Shown piece by piece: positions 23,097 through 25,781 of a DNA stretch of 25,781 bases. The position numbers and the translations under genes are program-made. The stretch comes from Cellulomonas sp. (lineage in GTDB: Bacteria > Actinomycetota > Actinomycetes > Actinomycetales > Cellulomonadaceae), in NCBI GenBank assembly GCA_031178805.1, contig JAPSIJ010000004.1, positions 1 through 25,781 of the forward strand, given 5' to 3'. Under the pieces are notes generated by a model that saw nothing but the letters and a program-made list of their open reading frames with translations, ran no database searches and was not told the origin of the DNA. The first letter of the stretch is position 1. Each line of letters opens with the position of its first letter.

Positions 23097-24251
23097 GTGG
23101 GCCTGCTCACCGGCGCGCTGCCGGACTTCCCCTGGGACACGCTGACCGCCTACGGGGACCGGGCGCGCGCGCACCCGGACGGCATCGTCGACCTGTCGGT
23201 CGGCACGCCGGTGGACCCGACCCCCGAGGTGGTGCGCCGGGCGCTGGCCGAGGCGGCCGACGCCCCCGGCTACCCGCTGACCTGGGGCACCCCCGCGCTG
23301 CGGGAGGCGGTGGTCGCCTGGTTCGCCCGGCGCCGCGGCGTGCCCGGGCTGGACCCGGCCGCGGTGCTGCCGACGGTCGGCTCCAAGGAGCTGGTGGCCC
23401 TGCTGCCGTCGCTGCTGGGGCTGGGGGCGGGGGACCTGGTGGCGCACCCGGCCGCCGCGTACCCGACGTACGACGTGGGGGCGCGGCTCGCGGGCGCCGA
23501 GCCCGTCCCGACCGACGACCCGGTGGCGCTGCTGCAGGGGCCGGACGGCGACCGGGTGCGGCTGGTCTGGCTGAACTCGCCGGGCAACCCGGACGGCCGG
23601 GTGCTGGGCGTCGACGAGCTGCGCGCCGTCGTGGAGGCGGCCCGCGCCGCGGGCGCGCGCACCGGGCGGCCGGTGCTCGTGGCCTCCGACGAGTGCTACG
23701 CCGAGCTGCCCTGGGACGAGCCGTGGGCCACCGACGGCGTGCCCAGCGTGCTCGACCCGCGGGTGTGCGGCGGCGACGTCACGGGCCTGCTGGCGGTGTA
23801 CTCGCTGTCCAAGCAGTCGAACCTCGCCGGCTACCGCGCGGCGTTCGCCGCGGGCGACCCGGCCGTGGTCGCGGACCTGCTGGCCACCCGCAAGCACGCC
23901 GGGATGATCGTGCCGGCGCCGGTGCAGGCCGCGATGACCGCGGCCCTGGGCGACGACGCGCACGTCGCCCGGCAGCGCGAGCGGTACCGCGCCCGGCGCA
24001 CCGCCCTGCTGGCCGCGCTGCGCGACGCGGGCCTCGTGGTCGACCGGTCGGCGGCGGGCCTGTACCTGTGGGCGCGCCCGGCGGACGGCGACGACGACTG
24101 CTGGACCACGGTGGGCCGGCTCGCCGACCTCGGCGTCCTGGTGGCGCCCGGGGCGTTCTACGGCGCCCCCCGGCACGTGCGGGTGGCGCTGACCGGCACC
24201 GACGAGCGGATCGCCGCCGCGGTCGCCCGGCTCGCCGCCGCCCGGGCCTGA
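23097..24251 (+). CDS. dapC: N-succinyldiaminopimelate aminotransferase
   Basis: A 384-aa fold-type I PLP aminotransferase of the lysine/diaminopimelate pathway, which transfers an amino group from glutamate to N-succinyl-2-amino-6-ketopimelate. PLP-binding residues: NSPGNPDG beginning at N160, D198 and Y201 in SDECYAELPW, and the Schiff-base lysine K239 in SLSKQSN, followed by the phosphate-binding GYR. The N-terminal LPDFPWDTLTAY and VDLSVGTPVDPTPEVV segments are characteristic of actinobacterial DapC. The GTG start is five codons before LPDFPW and four bases after the fdxA stop, so it is probably translated from the same mRNA. Substrate assignment relies on the fdxA neighbourhood and N-terminal motif. 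Confidence 0.92.
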   Translation: MGLLTGALPDFPWDTLTAYGDRARAHPDGIVDLSVGTPVDPTPEVVRRALAEAADAPGYPLTWGTPALREAVVAWFARRRGVPGLDPAAVLPTVGSKELVALLPSLLGLGAGDLVAHPAAAYPTYDVGARLAGAEPVPTDDPVALLQGPDGDRVRLVWLNSPGNPDGRVLGVDELRAVVEAARAAGARTGRPVLVASDECYAELPWDEPWATDGVPSVLDPRVCGGDVTGLLAVYSLSKQSNLAGYRAAFAAGDPAVVADLLATRKHAGMIVPAPVQAAMTAALGDDAHVARQRERYRARRTALLAALRDAGLVVDRSAAGLYLWARPADGDDDCWTTVGRLADLGVLVAPGAFYGAPRHVRVALTGTDERIAAAVARLAAARA

Positions 24252-24274
24252 GCCGCGCGGCAGCGGCCCCGCCC

Positions 24275-24298
24275 GGCCTGTGACCGGGGTCACAGGCC
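24275..24298. promoter_or_regulatory. CRP/GlxR-type operator upstream of gltA (also a strong dyad)
   Basis: GGCCTGTGACC-GG-GGTCACAGGCC is a perfect 24-bp palindrome. Its core, 24279-24294, is TGTGA-CCGGGG-TCACA, an exact match to the TGTGA-N6-TCACA half-sites bound by CRP-family regulators (Crp in mycobacteria, GlxR in corynebacteria, which controls gltA there). The centre lies about 65 bases upstream of the predicted gltA transcription start. The same sequence could also fold as a terminator after dapC, since the flanks extend the stem. Confidence 0.65.
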
Positions 24299-24339
24299 GC
24301 CGGGCGCCGTTCGATGTGGTCGACCCCCCGGACGGGAAG

Positions 24340-24345
24340 TAGCGT
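24340..24345 (+). promoter_or_regulatory. Likely -10 box of gltA
   Basis: TAGCGT fits TANNNT. Transcription would start near 24352, giving a leader of about 109 bases before the ATG at 24461. The -35 region (TGGTCG at 24317-24322) is a poor match, consistent with a promoter that depends on an activator. Confidence 0.45.
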
Positions 24346-24460
24346 CAGGGCAGGCCGGTGCCACCCCCGTGGCGCGCCCGCACCGCAGCGGCCACGGCCC
24401 CGCACGACCTCGCGGACCGGACCGAGGTCCACCGTCCGCACACGCCCGAGGAGGAGCGCC

Positions 24461-25759
<1,299 letters not shown>

Positions 25760-25781
25760 CCGGCTAGGGCGCCAGCGTCAG

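Overview
The window is very GC-rich (mostly G/C third codon positions) and carries actinobacterial signatures: a mycothiol biosynthesis gene (mshB), a 7Fe ferredoxin fdxA paired with dapC, a DUF2510 protein, a TypA/BipA gene, and many TANNNT -10 boxes sitting 6-8 bases before GTG/ATG start codons (leaderless transcription). It looks like chromosomal DNA of a Micrococcales actinobacterium, perhaps Cellulomonas or a relative. The genus is an inference from protein wording, not a search result.

Layout. At the left edge the start of xseA (exonuclease VII large subunit) diverges from ispH (last step of the MEP isoprenoid pathway). rmuC converges on ispH and diverges from a two-gene ABC-2-type exporter (ATPase plus membrane protein, overlapping). 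Then come ychF, a DUF2510 membrane protein, a two-helix membrane protein with a GAF-like domain, a 60-aa protein of unknown function, and a DUF1801 protein on the minus strand. A roughly 480-base intergenic region with a 12-bp tandem repeat and a dyad precedes a large peptide/oligosaccharide-type (Dpp/Opp) importer: lipoprotein binding protein, two permeases, and a fused double ATPase. A PH-domain gene on the opposite strand sits between the permeases and the ATPase.

The right half holds typA, mshB, a four-helix membrane protein and a flavin reductase-like protein, closely packed; then a VanW-family cell-envelope protein, a small minus-strand SH3-like protein resembling the N-terminus of Rv0428c-type acetyltransferases, the fdxA-dapC pair, and gltA (citrate synthase).

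Most of the window is housekeeping and I see no phage, IS element, CRISPR array, rRNA or tRNA. I do not see a clear new defence or biosynthetic system. The observations most worth following are: (1) a 64-bp imperfect palindrome lying in frame inside mshB and encoding an Ala/Glu-rich insertion, reminiscent of protein-coding palindromic elements; (2) a DppB-type permease enlarged by about 175 residues containing about six extra hydrophobic segments; (3) a perfect TGTGA-N6-TCACA CRP/GlxR-type site placed about 65 bases upstream of the likely gltA start of transcription; (4) an importer operon interrupted by an opposite-strand gene; and (5) an 11-bp-phased array of GCTGACC-like heptamers ahead of the vanW-like gene.
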